64,000 bases of DNA from Bacillota bacterium (GTDB taxonomy: Bacteria > Bacillota > Clostridia > DSM-8532), in NCBI GenBank assembly GCA_023443745.1, contig JAEZTB010000045.1, positions 81,130-145,129 on the forward strand, given 5' to 3'. Numbering within the stretch: position 1 is the stretch's first letter; each line of letters begins with the position of its first letter. The notes under the pieces are model-generated. The model was given only the letters and a program-made list of their open reading frames with translations. It was not told the DNA's origin and ran no database searches. Of the stretch, positions 27,719 to 36,227 are shown in pieces. The position numbers and the translations under genes were made by a program.

Positions 27719-28861
27719 TTATCTTGAATGGTCAATAAGTATACCTGCGATAGAGGATTCCTTGTCATCTACAGATTGAATAATGGCATTTGTCTCATCC
27801 GAGTAATACTTTCTTGGTATATTGGCTGTGTCTTCAATTTTATAGAAATACATCTCCTGATGGTTTAGGACATAAAATGTGCCTATATGATTTGCAACCT
27901 CATTAAGCTGATACACTATCGGCTTATTGATTTCATCGGAAATGCGAACCAAGTCTTCAATTGATCTTACTTCATATTTAAGCTCATAGGCCTCAGATAT
28001 TCTACTTTTTAAAGCAACCATACGGTCTCCATGCTTCTTAAATATTTGCGTGAGCAACTTTTCCCTTAAATCAACCTCTTTTGATCGGGTAAAGAATAAG
28101 ATAAATACCAAGAGAATGAGTAATAAGGCATCACCCGCAATGAAGAGATAAACCTTCCCATAATTAACGGGAAGAGGCCGTTTGACGGTCTCCTCAATTA
28201 CTCTTGGCTTGTCTTCACTGGGAAGTCCGCTTATTTTAAAATAACTGCTCATAAGCGGGATCATCAGGCTTGGTGATAAGCTCTCTTCAATTATTCCATT
28301 ATCCGTCATCACTTTTATATGTACATTCATATTAATAGTCAATTGAGTGCTTGCATTGATCTTGGATTCGGCGACAACCATCTGAATAAATTCATTGAAT
28401 TGAGATAGATCAAGGTTGATCTCTTTATTTATATTGAAGGAATCGCTTTCTTTTTGCTCAATTTGTGTTTTCGGCAAAAAAACATAATTCTTATTCCAGA
28501 TTACAACTTTTTTCTCAGCCTCTCCGGAATAGGCCTCCAGTACTCCCGTAATCTCATAATCACCTGTAATGGCAGCCTTTCTTTCTCCTTTATAAGCATA
28601 AGTGTAGGAAGCTTTTATAGAATCCACATACTGACTAATGATGTACTGGCCTTCATCCAGGATTTGCTCTTCATAGAGTAAGTTTGGCTTCAGGATTACC
28701 TGGTACTTGGCATCTGCTTTATTTTCGCATCTGAATAGTGTTTTCTTCTCCTCTCCGAAATGTGGGGTCACAAGCTCACTGATAAAAATATAGGATAAGA
28801 CAAGCACTAAGATTGTTATTATGACTATAAGTGCTGTCCTTAAATTTTTTTTCAGTTCCAT
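27719..28861 (-). CDS. DUF5305-like bitopic membrane protein
   Basis: 380 aa. One TM helix near residues 10-31, a ~230-residue extracellular domain (DAKYQVILKPNLLYEEQILD), a second TM at about 248-266, and a ~110-residue cytoplasmic tail. This layout matches DUF5305 proteins as I remember them, which often sit beside signal peptidase I and SipW-type signal proteins in bacteria and archaea. No enzyme motif is visible; a role in assembly or quality control of the exported fibre proteins is a guess. The ATG at 28861 has GGGAGG upstream. Confidence 0.65.
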   Translation of the reverse strand: MELKKNLRTALIVIITILVLVLSYIFISELVTPHFGEEKKTLFRCENKADAKYQVILKPNLLYEEQILDEGQYIISQYVDSIKASYTYAYKGERKAAITGDYEITGVLEAYSGEAEKKVVIWNKNYVFLPKTQIEQKESDSFNINKEINLDLSQFNEFIQMVVAESKINASTQLTINMNVHIKVMTDNGIIEESLSPSLMIPLMSSYFKISGLPSEDKPRVIEETVKRPLPVNYGKVYLFIAGDALLLILLVFILFFTRSKEVDLREKLLTQIFKKHGDRMVALKSRISEAYELKYEVRSIEDLVRISDEINKPIVYQLNEVANHIGTFYVLNHQEMYFYKIEDTANIPRKYYSDETNAIIQSVDDKESSIAGILIDHSR

Positions 28862-28975
28862 ATGCAGCTTACCTCCCAAAGCAATTGCAGACTTTTACTT
28901 CAACATTATACAGGAATGAATCATTTTTCTGCTTGTCTGGGTAATATTTACTCTTTTTATATCTGGTTAAAAAGT

Positions 28976-29047
28976 ACCAGTTCAATAAGTGGAATGTACC
29001 ACTTAAAATAGACCGGTCGCATAAGTGGAATTTATCATTTGGTGTGA
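28976..29047. repeat. Two 36-bp imperfect direct repeats, possible transposon-end relic
   Basis: Units ACCAGTTCAATAAGTGGAAT... (28976-29011) and ACCGGTCGCATAAGTGGAAT... (29012-29047) are adjacent. The first contains AAGTGG-N6-CCACTT (28987-29004). This resembles the repeated terminal sequences of IS21-family elements as I remember them, but no transposase gene is present. They lie in the 324-bp gap between the divergent DUF5305-like gene and the TasA-like gene (start 29186); the rest of that gap holds an imperfect CCGGC/GCCGG pair and no gene. Confidence 0.45.
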
Positions 29048-29185
29048 GGAAACCGGCATCAATCAAGGCTAAAATTATAGCTGTTGTGTGTCGAACAAAA
29101 AGCTTATTAAGCCGGCAAACCAGTTTTTTGTTTGTAGCATTAATGGGCACTTTGAAAACTTTAAATATTGAGAAGGAGAATGAAC

Positions 29186-29854
29186 ATGAAAAAAACTCGT
29201 TTTTTGGCTCTTGTACTTGCTATTTCAATTATGCTGGTAGGCGCCGGTTACGCCTATTGGGATCAGACCCTGACAATCAACAATACCGTTACAGCCGGCA
29301 ACCTGGATGTTAAGTTCATTTGCAGGTCCGATGTAGATGATTGGGATGATGGCTATATCAGCGGAGACCATTCTGATTTGGTAAGCAGCAGTGCTGTCAT
29401 AGCTCAAGGCGGTCAGAGTATTGATTTTGTAATTGGCAATTTCTATCCTGGAGCCGGTGCCTCCCTGGACTTCCTTGTAAAGAATACAGGTTCGGTTCCT
29501 GCCAAGATCACCAATGTTGTCGGGACAATCACACAGAATGAAGCTCTTGCCAATGCACTCAATTATAAGTTTGACCGGATAGTAAGGAAAACCATATTTG
29601 GTTTCTCTTATGAGGACATTGTACCGGTGGACGCAAACAATGTCAGTGATCTTGCAACCGGTTTAACAGAAGCTCTTAAAAACATTGTGATACAACCCGG
29701 TGAAATACTCATGCTCACAACCAGAAACATTATCGTTAATGAAACTGAGGAACCGAATTATCAAATCTTAATGCCTTCTACAATTACCGGCGATGATTTT
29801 GAGCTTGAGACAACCAGATTTAACTTAGCATTGAATTTCACACAGGTCAATTAA
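29186..29854 (+). CDS. TasA/camelysin-like secreted protein with SipW-type signal
   Basis: 222 aa. Signal peptide at about 1-22 followed by GAGYAYWDQTLTINNTVTAG, the hallmark start of SipW-processed fibre proteins. The mature part has the TasA-like strand SLDFLVKNTGSVPAKITNVV and a C-terminal RFNLALNFTQVN. In Bacillus, TasA forms biofilm fibres after cleavage by SipW; here a signal peptidase gene faces it 96 bp away. AAGGAG 7 bp before the ATG fixes the start. Fibre formation is inferred from family only. Confidence 0.82.
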   Translation: MKKTRFLALVLAISIMLVGAGYAYWDQTLTINNTVTAGNLDVKFICRSDVDDWDDGYISGDHSDLVSSSAVIAQGGQSIDFVIGNFYPGAGASLDFLVKNTGSVPAKITNVVGTITQNEALANALNYKFDRIVRKTIFGFSYEDIVPVDANNVSDLATGLTEALKNIVIQPGEILMLTTRNIIVNETEEPNYQILMPSTITGDDFELETTRFNLALNFTQVN

Positions 29855-29875
29855 GCGAAAGCCTTTACCGATTTT

Positions 29876-29919
29876 AAGATAAGCTGACCCTCTAAAAATG
29901 GTCGGCTTATCTTTTTTTA
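29876..29919 (+). terminator. Terminator of the TasA-like gene
   Basis: AAGATAAGC-GACC (29876-29889) pairs with GGTC-GCTTATCTT (29900-29913), followed by a T-run. Confidence 0.88.
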
Positions 29920-29950
29920 TAAGTCAGCGAATATCAGCAATGTGTCCGAA

Positions 29951-31180
29951 TCATCTGGAACCCAATTCCAATAAGGGTTCATCTTGTCTTCGCTTGAGCA
30001 AAAGGGTCGGCCATCCTATCTTAGGTACGACAAAGGTTACTTTTCCTTTAATAAATTCAGGCTTGACGAGCATGGCATCTACAGCAGAATTATTATCCCC
30101 CTTAGTCCGAAAGCTCTTGGCATTTTGTTCTTCCACTATTTCAACGATGCGATGAGATATCAATATATTTTCCCTTTTGAATTGTATGATGTCACCTTCT
30201 TTTAATAAGCCAATATCTTCTTCCTTAAGGATTTTCTCGACCAGTATCATATCTCCCGGCATAATCAACGGCTCCATGCTGCCTGTTGCAATGACCGACG
30301 GATAAACAGGAAATACGCCAACAGCGAACCAAACCATTCCTATGGAAAATACACAGGTCATGATCCAGCTTAAAGAGGTTCCCTTTTCAGTCATGCTCTT
30401 TCTGTTAATCTTCTGATGCTTTTGATAAAAATTTTGCATTCCCAATAAAGAAAAGACAGGGCACATAATGCCGATGAAAGCACCCGTAATCCACTTTAAA
30501 TCCGGCAGAATAGGAAAGAAGTAATTGGCAGCATTTATGATTCCTACATAACAAAGTGACGCTACAGGCCCTCCTATAAAGGCCAAATAGGTTGCCATCA
30601 GATTCTTGGATAGCTCGGGGACAAAAAACTCAGCTAAAAATTTGACCCAATCCTCTAAACTTTTGAAGCCTATGTATTGATTGAGGTTATAACTCACTGC
30701 TGTAAAGAAAAAGGCGATGAGCATGAATACCAGATAACTCTCTTCTTTGGCCGCGTTATTGACCAGATGACTCCTTATAAGCTCCTTAGCCATTAGCATT
30801 GTTCCAAACACAATCAAATTGGTGATTATACCATAAAAAGAAAGATCATAGGGATTTTTACCAAACCCATCTGCAACACCGGCACCAAACCATAACACAA
30901 CATATACGCTTGCATATATAATTGCGCGGAAATAGATATTATCCCTCAATCTAAGCCTGGATTTGGGTCTGACTCTGGGATACCGCCACGCTATCAACAT
31001 AACGGTACACCAATAGCCGGACTTTATAATACCGTTGTAAAGCTTATAATCCAGAAAGGAAAACAGTGATAGGTTATCCATCAGGTAATAACCTATCACT
31101 AATCCTATCAATATAAAGCACGATACTCCAGACGGTCGTGTCGGTGAGTACTCTCTCTTCTTTTTCATACCGCAATCCAT
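29951..31180 (-). CDS. ER-type signal peptidase I (SipW-like) with a large polytopic N-terminal domain
   Basis: 409 aa. The C-terminal ~110 residues are a signal peptidase I domain: nucleophile Ser301 in ATGSMEPLIMPGD, and His343 in ISHRIVEI rather than the usual bacterial lysine, with KGDNN supplying the aspartate. This Ser/His/Asp set is the SipW/ER/archaeal type. The first ~290 residues contain about eight predicted TM helices, far more than the one or two of Bacillus SipW. It should process the neighbouring SipW-type precursors. The ATG at 31180 or 31168 could be the start; spacing does not settle it. Confidence 0.85.
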   Translation of the reverse strand: MDCGMKKKREYSPTRPSGVSCFILIGLVIGYYLMDNLSLFSFLDYKLYNGIIKSGYWCTVMLIAWRYPRVRPKSRLRLRDNIYFRAIIYASVYVVLWFGAGVADGFGKNPYDLSFYGIITNLIVFGTMLMAKELIRSHLVNNAAKEESYLVFMLIAFFFTAVSYNLNQYIGFKSLEDWVKFLAEFFVPELSKNLMATYLAFIGGPVASLCYVGIINAANYFFPILPDLKWITGAFIGIMCPVFSLLGMQNFYQKHQKINRKSMTEKGTSLSWIMTCVFSIGMVWFAVGVFPVYPSVIATGSMEPLIMPGDMILVEKILKEEDIGLLKEGDIIQFKRENILISHRIVEIVEEQNAKSFRTKGDNNSAVDAMLVKPEFIKGKVTFVVPKIGWPTLLLKRRQDEPLLELGSR

Positions 31181-31191
31181 CTTAGCCTAAG

Positions 31192-31731
31192 CTATTCCTC
31201 TCCAAGTACAATAACTTCAGGCGTTGTGATATTGGTTTCTTCTTCATCTAAAGTGATGGCGTCAGGTGTGCTGATTTGGGGTTCCAGCTGCTCAAGCGTG
31301 ATGTACAGACTCTTTCGCCAGCTGTCAGAGTTATTAAACAAAATATAGTCAAGCTGCAATTCTTTAAAACCGTCATATATTGATACATCTATTTCTATGG
31401 GTTCATCACCGGGACTAATGGTATGATCTAAAATTTTAACAGGAACGCTTCCCGTATTTTGTACCAGCAATGTTAATAATCCTTGATAGCCTTGATTCAT
31501 TTCCGCGGTTATAGATGCCGTATTACCCTCTATCTCTAAGTTCCGGATATTAATTCCCTCTTCCGGTTCAACTTCACTATAGCCGTGAATTATAAGTCCT
31601 GACGTTCCTGTATTAACACCCACCCCCGCGTCGATAGAATCATTCCAGCTTGCATAGCTGATGCCTAGTACGCTCATAAACAGTATTACTGACAGCATGA
31701 TGATTTTTGTATGAGCACCCTTTTTTTTCAC
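31192..31731 (-). CDS. Small secreted protein with SipW-type signal peptide
   Basis: 179 aa. Signal peptide about 1-27, ending GISYASWNDSIDAG, as in SipW substrates. The mature part has the TasA-like block GLLTLLVQNTGSVPVKILDH and an acidic C-terminus. It starts with GTG at 31731, preceded by GAGGTGG. Only 11 bp separate it from the signal peptidase gene downstream, so enzyme and substrate are co-transcribed. It is shorter than TasA and may be a minor or adapter subunit. Confidence 0.78.
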   Translation of the reverse strand: MKKKGAHTKIIMLSVILFMSVLGISYASWNDSIDAGVGVNTGTSGLIIHGYSEVEPEEGINIRNLEIEGNTASITAEMNQGYQGLLTLLVQNTGSVPVKILDHTISPGDEPIEIDVSIYDGFKELQLDYILFNNSDSWRKSLYITLEQLEPQISTPDAITLDEEETNITTPEVIVLGEE

Positions 31732-31773
31732 TTTCCGCCACCTCTTCCTCTATTTAAAAATACAATTATGGTC

Positions 31774-32397
31774 TTAATGAACACTTATGCTTAATTCTCT
31801 GTTGGCCAACAGCGCCGCTTCCGTGCGGTGGCTCAGTCCAAGCTTACCCAATACGGCGCTTACATGCTTTTTGACGGTATGCTCGGAGATATACAGGTCC
31901 TTTGCAATTTGCCGGTTGCTCAAGCCGCGGCCAAGATCCTTCAATACATCCAATTCTCTGTCGGTCAGTTCGTCGAACAAGGTTTTCTCCGGGGACCTGA
32001 ATTTATATTGCATGACGGCTGGGTCATAGAACTTCAACCCGCGAATAATGACCTTGAAAGCGTAAATGATGTCGTCTGTAAAGGCCTCCTTAAGAATATA
32101 GCCGTCCACATTCATGCTCTGAGCCCTTTCAAAATCCTCCCGCCTGGAGGAAGAGGTTAAAACAAGGAATTTGGACTCCAAATGGCTCTGTCTGGATTTC
32201 TTCACAATTTCAAGGCCATCTTCCCTTCCAAGATTTATATCGATAATGGAAATCTCCGGCTTTCTTTTGGATATCATGGCCATGGCTTCCTCAATGCCGG
32301 ACGCTTCCAGTACTTCCTCAATGTCTGATTCAAAGGCCAGGGTTGAAGCTATTCCTTTTCTGACCAAGGGATGATCATCAACAACCAATACCCTCAT
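31774..32397 (-). CDS. NarL/FixJ-type response regulator
   Basis: 207 aa. Receiver domain with the acidic pair VVDDHP, phospho-acceptor Asp53 in IIDINLGRED, Thr/Ser switch LTSSS and Lys in ILKEA. The LuxR-type helix-turn-helix is at about 143-185 (LTDRELDVLKDLGRGLSNRQ, HTVKKHVSAVLGKL). It overlaps the kinase stop by ATGA. Forty-two bp downstream begins the SipW-type gene pair, so it probably controls surface-protein genes, as DegU does in Bacillus; this is inference from context. Confidence 0.93.
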   Translation of the reverse strand: MRVLVVDDHPLVRKGIASTLAFESDIEEVLEASGIEEAMAMISKRKPEISIIDINLGREDGLEIVKKSRQSHLESKFLVLTSSSRREDFERAQSMNVDGYILKEAFTDDIIYAFKVIIRGLKFYDPAVMQYKFRSPEKTLFDELTDRELDVLKDLGRGLSNRQIAKDLYISEHTVKKHVSAVLGKLGLSHRTEAALLANRELSISVH

Positions 32398-34106
32398 ACA
32401 ATATCCTCCTTATATATTCCGGTTTTGAGATCAACAGGAACTTTAATGTTTATAGACGTTCCTTTGCCAAGGGTGCTATTTATCCGAATGCTTCCCTTGA
32501 GGGACTGGGTCAGCAACTGCATATTTTTAATTCCCATCCCCATATCGTTGGCCTTTTCAGTCCCATTAATGTCAAAGCCTGTTCCGTTATCTGTAATTTG
32601 AAGCACGACATCGCGGATACCCACAGCCAGCTCTATGGCGATATGTCCGGCTTTTCCATGCCGTAAAGCATTCCCTATCCCTTCACAGATAATCCTGTAA
32701 AAAGCCGTTTTGTGGTCCGTAGAAAGTAATTCATAATTATCCTTGGGCTTAAAATCGATTTCAACCTCATGGAACCTTTTAATCGAGTCTATCATTCGTT
32801 GGATGTCCTGAATAAAATCATTAACGCCGTTTTTCTTCCAACTATACCCATAGATTGTTGATCGCAGGTCGCTCATAGCACTGTTGAGCGAGGATTGAAT
32901 GATTGTAAGCTCCGTTTCTGCCTTCCTGGCATTCATTGAACCAAACCTTTTAGTCAAACCATAAATTCCGCATGAAATACTAAAAAGCTTTTGAAGCACA
33001 CCATCATGTATCTCATTGGCAATTCGATTTTGCTCTTCATTTATCAAAAGCCTCTTATTTATTTGTTCCAGTTCAGCTTTTTCAAGGACTATCGTACTCA
33101 ACTCCGATAAGAAGATGAGTTGTTTTTCCCTTTCCTGATGCTCCTGGTTATCTGAGGAATGAGTTACCTCCACACCAATGACACCATAAATCTCAAAATG
33201 ACACTTAACCGGGGCAACCATCCATGATTTATTGTCAAGTTTAAAATAATCAATGGCATTCATGCTGCTTACTTCTTTGAAGTGCTCTGAAAGCCCTAGC
33301 CTAAGGCGGTTTATCTCATTAGTATCTGATTGGATGGATGTTTCGATAATCGGCTGCCGGTCGTTCCCATTCTTTACAAAGAACACTGTTTCTGATTTTG
33401 TTATTCTTAATATATATCTCAATATGATGTTGGTAAGATTGTTTTGATTCTCCTGGGCAGATAATAAATGAATCGCCAGATACAGCTCCATTGTAGCGCT
33501 CATGGACTTGCTTATTTGATTATTGGCCAATAAGAGTTCATGGTTTTTCTTCTCAAGGGTCGAGTTTTTCTCCTCTATTTTTCTGTTATAGCTGGCCAAT
33601 AATTGTACGGCTCCTGTTATCAAAACAAGACTTATCAGTAAATTGGACTCCGTTTGAAGCGTCAAAATTGTTTTAACACCCATGAACCTTGAAAAGACCC
33701 ATATTGAGCTGAATAAGTAAATAAGCAGATTCACCCAGCAGTAAAGCTTTCTCTTTAATGCCACTGCTCCTACTAAAATCGTATTAAGAGAATACCAAAT
33801 ATATGGACTGGCAAGCCCTCCTGACGGTATTAATAGAAATGCGTTAAAAACCGTCTCAATCATTAAAAGCGGCACCACAAATCGGGCATTACTCAGGTAA
33901 TGACTATATAGATGATTAAGCATCACAGAGGATATGCCAATGCAGCAAACGATAAACATCTTCCTCCCAGAAGAATGAGCTGTTCCTCCAATCAAAAAGA
34001 AAAGAGAGGTTACTGCAAACGAAGCATATCTGAATAGGACCAAAACTCTGTTGAGCTCAAAGGGTCCATATCTCATTCTGATTCTATTTAATATCTGTTT
34101 AGTCAA
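32394..34106 (-). CDS. Membrane histidine kinase of the NarX/DegS class (HisKA_3)
   Basis: 570 aa. Several N-terminal TM helices (about 25-170), then a coiled coil and a GAF-like region, then the HisKA_3 box with the phospho-histidine in RIANEIHDGVLQKL and a C-terminal ATPase (GIGNALRHGKA N-box, ITDNGTGFD, GMGIKNMQ). It is the partner of the response regulator encoded next. Translation starts with TTG at 34106, with GGAGG 5 bp upstream. The sensed signal is unknown. Confidence 0.92.
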   Translation of the reverse strand: MTKQILNRIRMRYGPFELNRVLVLFRYASFAVTSLFFLIGGTAHSSGRKMFIVCCIGISSVMLNHLYSHYLSNARFVVPLLMIETVFNAFLLIPSGGLASPYIWYSLNTILVGAVALKRKLYCWVNLLIYLFSSIWVFSRFMGVKTILTLQTESNLLISLVLITGAVQLLASYNRKIEEKNSTLEKKNHELLLANNQISKSMSATMELYLAIHLLSAQENQNNLTNIILRYILRITKSETVFFVKNGNDRQPIIETSIQSDTNEINRLRLGLSEHFKEVSSMNAIDYFKLDNKSWMVAPVKCHFEIYGVIGVEVTHSSDNQEHQEREKQLIFLSELSTIVLEKAELEQINKRLLINEEQNRIANEIHDGVLQKLFSISCGIYGLTKRFGSMNARKAETELTIIQSSLNSAMSDLRSTIYGYSWKKNGVNDFIQDIQRMIDSIKRFHEVEIDFKPKDNYELLSTDHKTAFYRIICEGIGNALRHGKAGHIAIELAVGIRDVVLQITDNGTGFDINGTEKANDMGMGIKNMQLLTQSLKGSIRINSTLGKGTSINIKVPVDLKTGIYKEDIV

Positions 34107-34154
34107 GTTTGCCTCCGGAATAATACATTAATCTCTTTAAGCCCATTTTGGCTA

Positions 34155-34191
34155 CAAAAAAACCAGCTGCAAATTACTTTACTGGCCGGTT
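34155..34191 (-). terminator. Terminator-like hairpin in the kinase leader
   Basis: On the minus strand AACCGGC pairs with GCTGGTT across a 17-nt loop and is followed by seven Ts. It lies between the candidate promoter at 34360 and the kinase start, so it could act as an attenuator. The rest of the 34.1-34.6 kb gap holds no gene that I can support. Confidence 0.55.
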
Positions 34192-34359
34192 GCACCACTC
34201 GCTCCTCATATACCAAGGTACCCAAATGAAAGTATATGTCTCATCGCTTGCCCTATATGACTTACATACAAAATTATTTTCTGTGTCAATTTACATACGA
34301 TCTCATTCCTTAATGAAAACGTGGTAAGAGTCTATAATTGTTTATATATCTTATGTTTC

Positions 34360-34387
34360 ATTATATGAGGTTCCTTAAGTAAATCAA
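34360..34387 (-). promoter_or_regulatory. Candidate promoter of the two-component operon
   Basis: TTGATT (34382-34387) and TATAAT (34360-34365) with a 16-bp spacer on the minus strand, giving a leader of about 250 nt. A second, weaker possibility is TTGACA-N17-TGTAAG about 60 bp further downstream. Confidence 0.45.
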
Positions 34388-34527
34388 GACGACAATTTCT
34401 TAGTAGCCGTGAAATCGTTTTGTAATAGTATTTTCACAGTTTTTACACAATTACGATATTGCCCCTCTATTTCCTCGACATTTATCCAACAGTTAATAGC
34501 AAATGGAGGTGATATAGATATTTTCAT

Positions 34528-34574
34528 TGAAAAAAGAAGCGCACCTTGGAAGGATTCCCTATGGTACGCTTCTT
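34528..34574 (-). terminator. Intrinsic terminator of the lipoprotein gene
   Basis: On the minus strand AAGAAGCG-ACC pairs with GGT-CGCTTCTT (one mismatch) around a 17-nt loop, followed by TTTT. It lies 15 bp after the stop codon at 34589. Confidence 0.88.
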
Positions 34575-34588
34575 GCGGATAGCGGGTC

Positions 34589-34984
34589 TTATGGAATTAC
34601 AATGTCACCAAATCCGGGGTCGGCATCAGGGTTGATGTCACTTGAAATATCAATACCTTCGATGATCTTGAAAAGCTCTTCAATCTCTTCGTCAGTAATA
34701 GAGTTGAAGTATTCTTCCAGCTCCTCATCGTTGGTAATGACCTTAATGGATTCCTCGGTTTCCTGAGGCTTTTGTGTCCCTTCTGTACCATCAGTCGCAA
34801 TGCCGCCTTGAGTAGTATTACCGTTCCCCTCTCCTCCTGGCAGATCAGAAGGGGATGAAGTGGCTGTTACATCATTTCCTGAAGCATCAAGATCAATATT
34901 TTTATCCTTATTAGAACAGGCGGGTGTCAATAAGATACCCGCCAAGGTTATTATAGCTATATATTTTTTGATGGTCTTGGACAT
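34589..34984 (-). CDS. Small acidic lipoprotein
   Basis: 131 aa. Signal peptide with lipobox LLTPAC, so the mature protein is lipid-anchored at its N-terminal Cys. The mature part has a Gly/Thr/Ser-rich linker and a very acidic C-terminus (DEELEEYFNSITDEEIEELF). No family is recognised. It lies 21 bp downstream of the secreted coiled-coil gene and is probably co-transcribed with it. Confidence 0.78.
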   Translation of the reverse strand: MSKTIKKYIAIITLAGILLTPACSNKDKNIDLDASGNDVTATSSPSDLPGGEGNGNTTQGGIATDGTEGTQKPQETEESIKVITNDEELEEYFNSITDEEIEELFKIIEGIDISSDINPDADPGFGDIVIP

Positions 34985-35005
34985 GTCTTCCTCCCTTGCT
35001 AAGGA

Positions 35006-35998
35006 TTAGTCGTCGTCCTCATCATCGTGGTCTTTATCATGATCATGATCGTCATCTTTATCATCATCATCGTCAACGTCTATCTTAATAGCACCAATCT
35101 CCTTATGTACTCCCGTCTTAATCTTGACAAGCAGTTGCTTGGTTTCAACTAATACATCATGAAGCCCGTCTTTTGCTTCCATAAGTTTAGCATTGGCTGC
35201 CTTAAAATTTTTATCTGCCTTCGTAGAGTCGGTTATTGATGAGAACATGGCAACGGCATCAAGGTAATCCAGACGAGCTTCTTCAAGTTCAGCTGTGATG
35301 TTCTTATGAGCTTTTTTGAGAGCTTCCACATCAAGTTTTATGCTTGAACTAGTAATATTTATCGCATTGATACCTGCTCCCAGCTTGTCAACCAGGGCTT
35401 TGGTCTCATCATAGGCAGTCTTTAAACGGGCAGCACTGGTAAGGCCGGTAATACGCTTTACAATAGTCTGATGCTTAATAAAGTTGTTCTCAATCTCTTT
35501 CTTAAGATCCTTAAGCACTTTTGAGTCTGTTGCAGCGTTAATACGCTTCTTATAATCATTGATCTTATTAATGGCTTCGTCAATGCTCTTTAATACGGCA
35601 TCGCCTGTCGCCTGGTCCTTAAATTCTACAAGGAACTTACCTTCTTTTGATATGATATAACCCTTAAGCTTAGTGATCTGGGCGATCATATCATCGCATG
35701 ACTTGATAAGAGATTGCTTTGACTTATCCAGTTGACTATCTTTTTTAACTTCATTCTTTTTTACTTCATTTTTTTTATCTTCGTTCTTTTTATCCTGCTC
35801 TTTAATTTCAGGTTTCTTGACCTCGGTTTTCTTTTCATCATCTTTCTTTTGGGTAGCACAGGTCTTTGCATCAACCTTAGTCGTTACAATTGCCGGAGCC
35901 GTCTTTGAAGCTTTATCCTTTGGCTGCGCAAAAGCAACCGAGGTAGCACCCATTATCATAGTGACTGTAAGAACTGCAGATATGAATTTTTTCATCAT
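35006..35998 (-). CDS. Secreted Lys-rich/coiled-coil protein with Asp/His-rich tail
   Basis: 330 aa, no family recognised. Signal peptide about 1-27 (ending SVAFA). Residues ~28-95 are a Lys/Glu repeat-rich linker (KKNEDKKNEVKKNEVKK). The middle ~200 residues are helical and coiled-coil-like. The last ~22 residues are almost only Asp, His, Glu and Lys (DDDHDHDKDHDDEDDD), which suggests metal or calcium binding. AAAGG 7 bp before the ATG at 35998 sets the start. It may be an extracellular matrix or metal-buffering protein. Confidence 0.75.
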   Translation of the reverse strand: MMKKFISAVLTVTMIMGATSVAFAQPKDKASKTAPAIVTTKVDAKTCATQKKDDEKKTEVKKPEIKEQDKKNEDKKNEVKKNEVKKDSQLDKSKQSLIKSCDDMIAQITKLKGYIISKEGKFLVEFKDQATGDAVLKSIDEAINKINDYKKRINAATDSKVLKDLKKEIENNFIKHQTIVKRITGLTSAARLKTAYDETKALVDKLGAGINAINITSSSIKLDVEALKKAHKNITAELEEARLDYLDAVAMFSSITDSTKADKNFKAANAKLMEAKDGLHDVLVETKQLLVKIKTGVHKEIGAIKIDVDDDDDKDDDHDHDKDHDDEDDD

Positions 35999-36227
35999 GC
36001 ACACACCTTTCGTTGATTAATTTCTTACAGTATCAGAATAACACCTACCTTTGAAAGTTTAAGGGTAGAACTATGAAAAATCAATGTAAAATGTTTTACA
36101 GTTGGGTTGCTGTATCCTGTCTATTACTATTTTATATATATCCTTAAAATGTTGCAAGGGTAGTAGATAGTGTTCTTTTATTACTTATGCTACAATGATA
36201 CAAAGGAAACATAGAAAGGATTAAAGC

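Noticed and set aside
29048..29185. c-di-GMP riboswitch upstream of the TasA-like gene
   Set aside because: A GGCAAACC string is present, but the rest of the GEMM consensus and its pairing are missing.
34527..34766. Small plus-strand gene after GGAGGTGAT at 34505
   Set aside because: It reads through the minus-strand terminator and is antisense to the lipoprotein; the product has no recognisable features.
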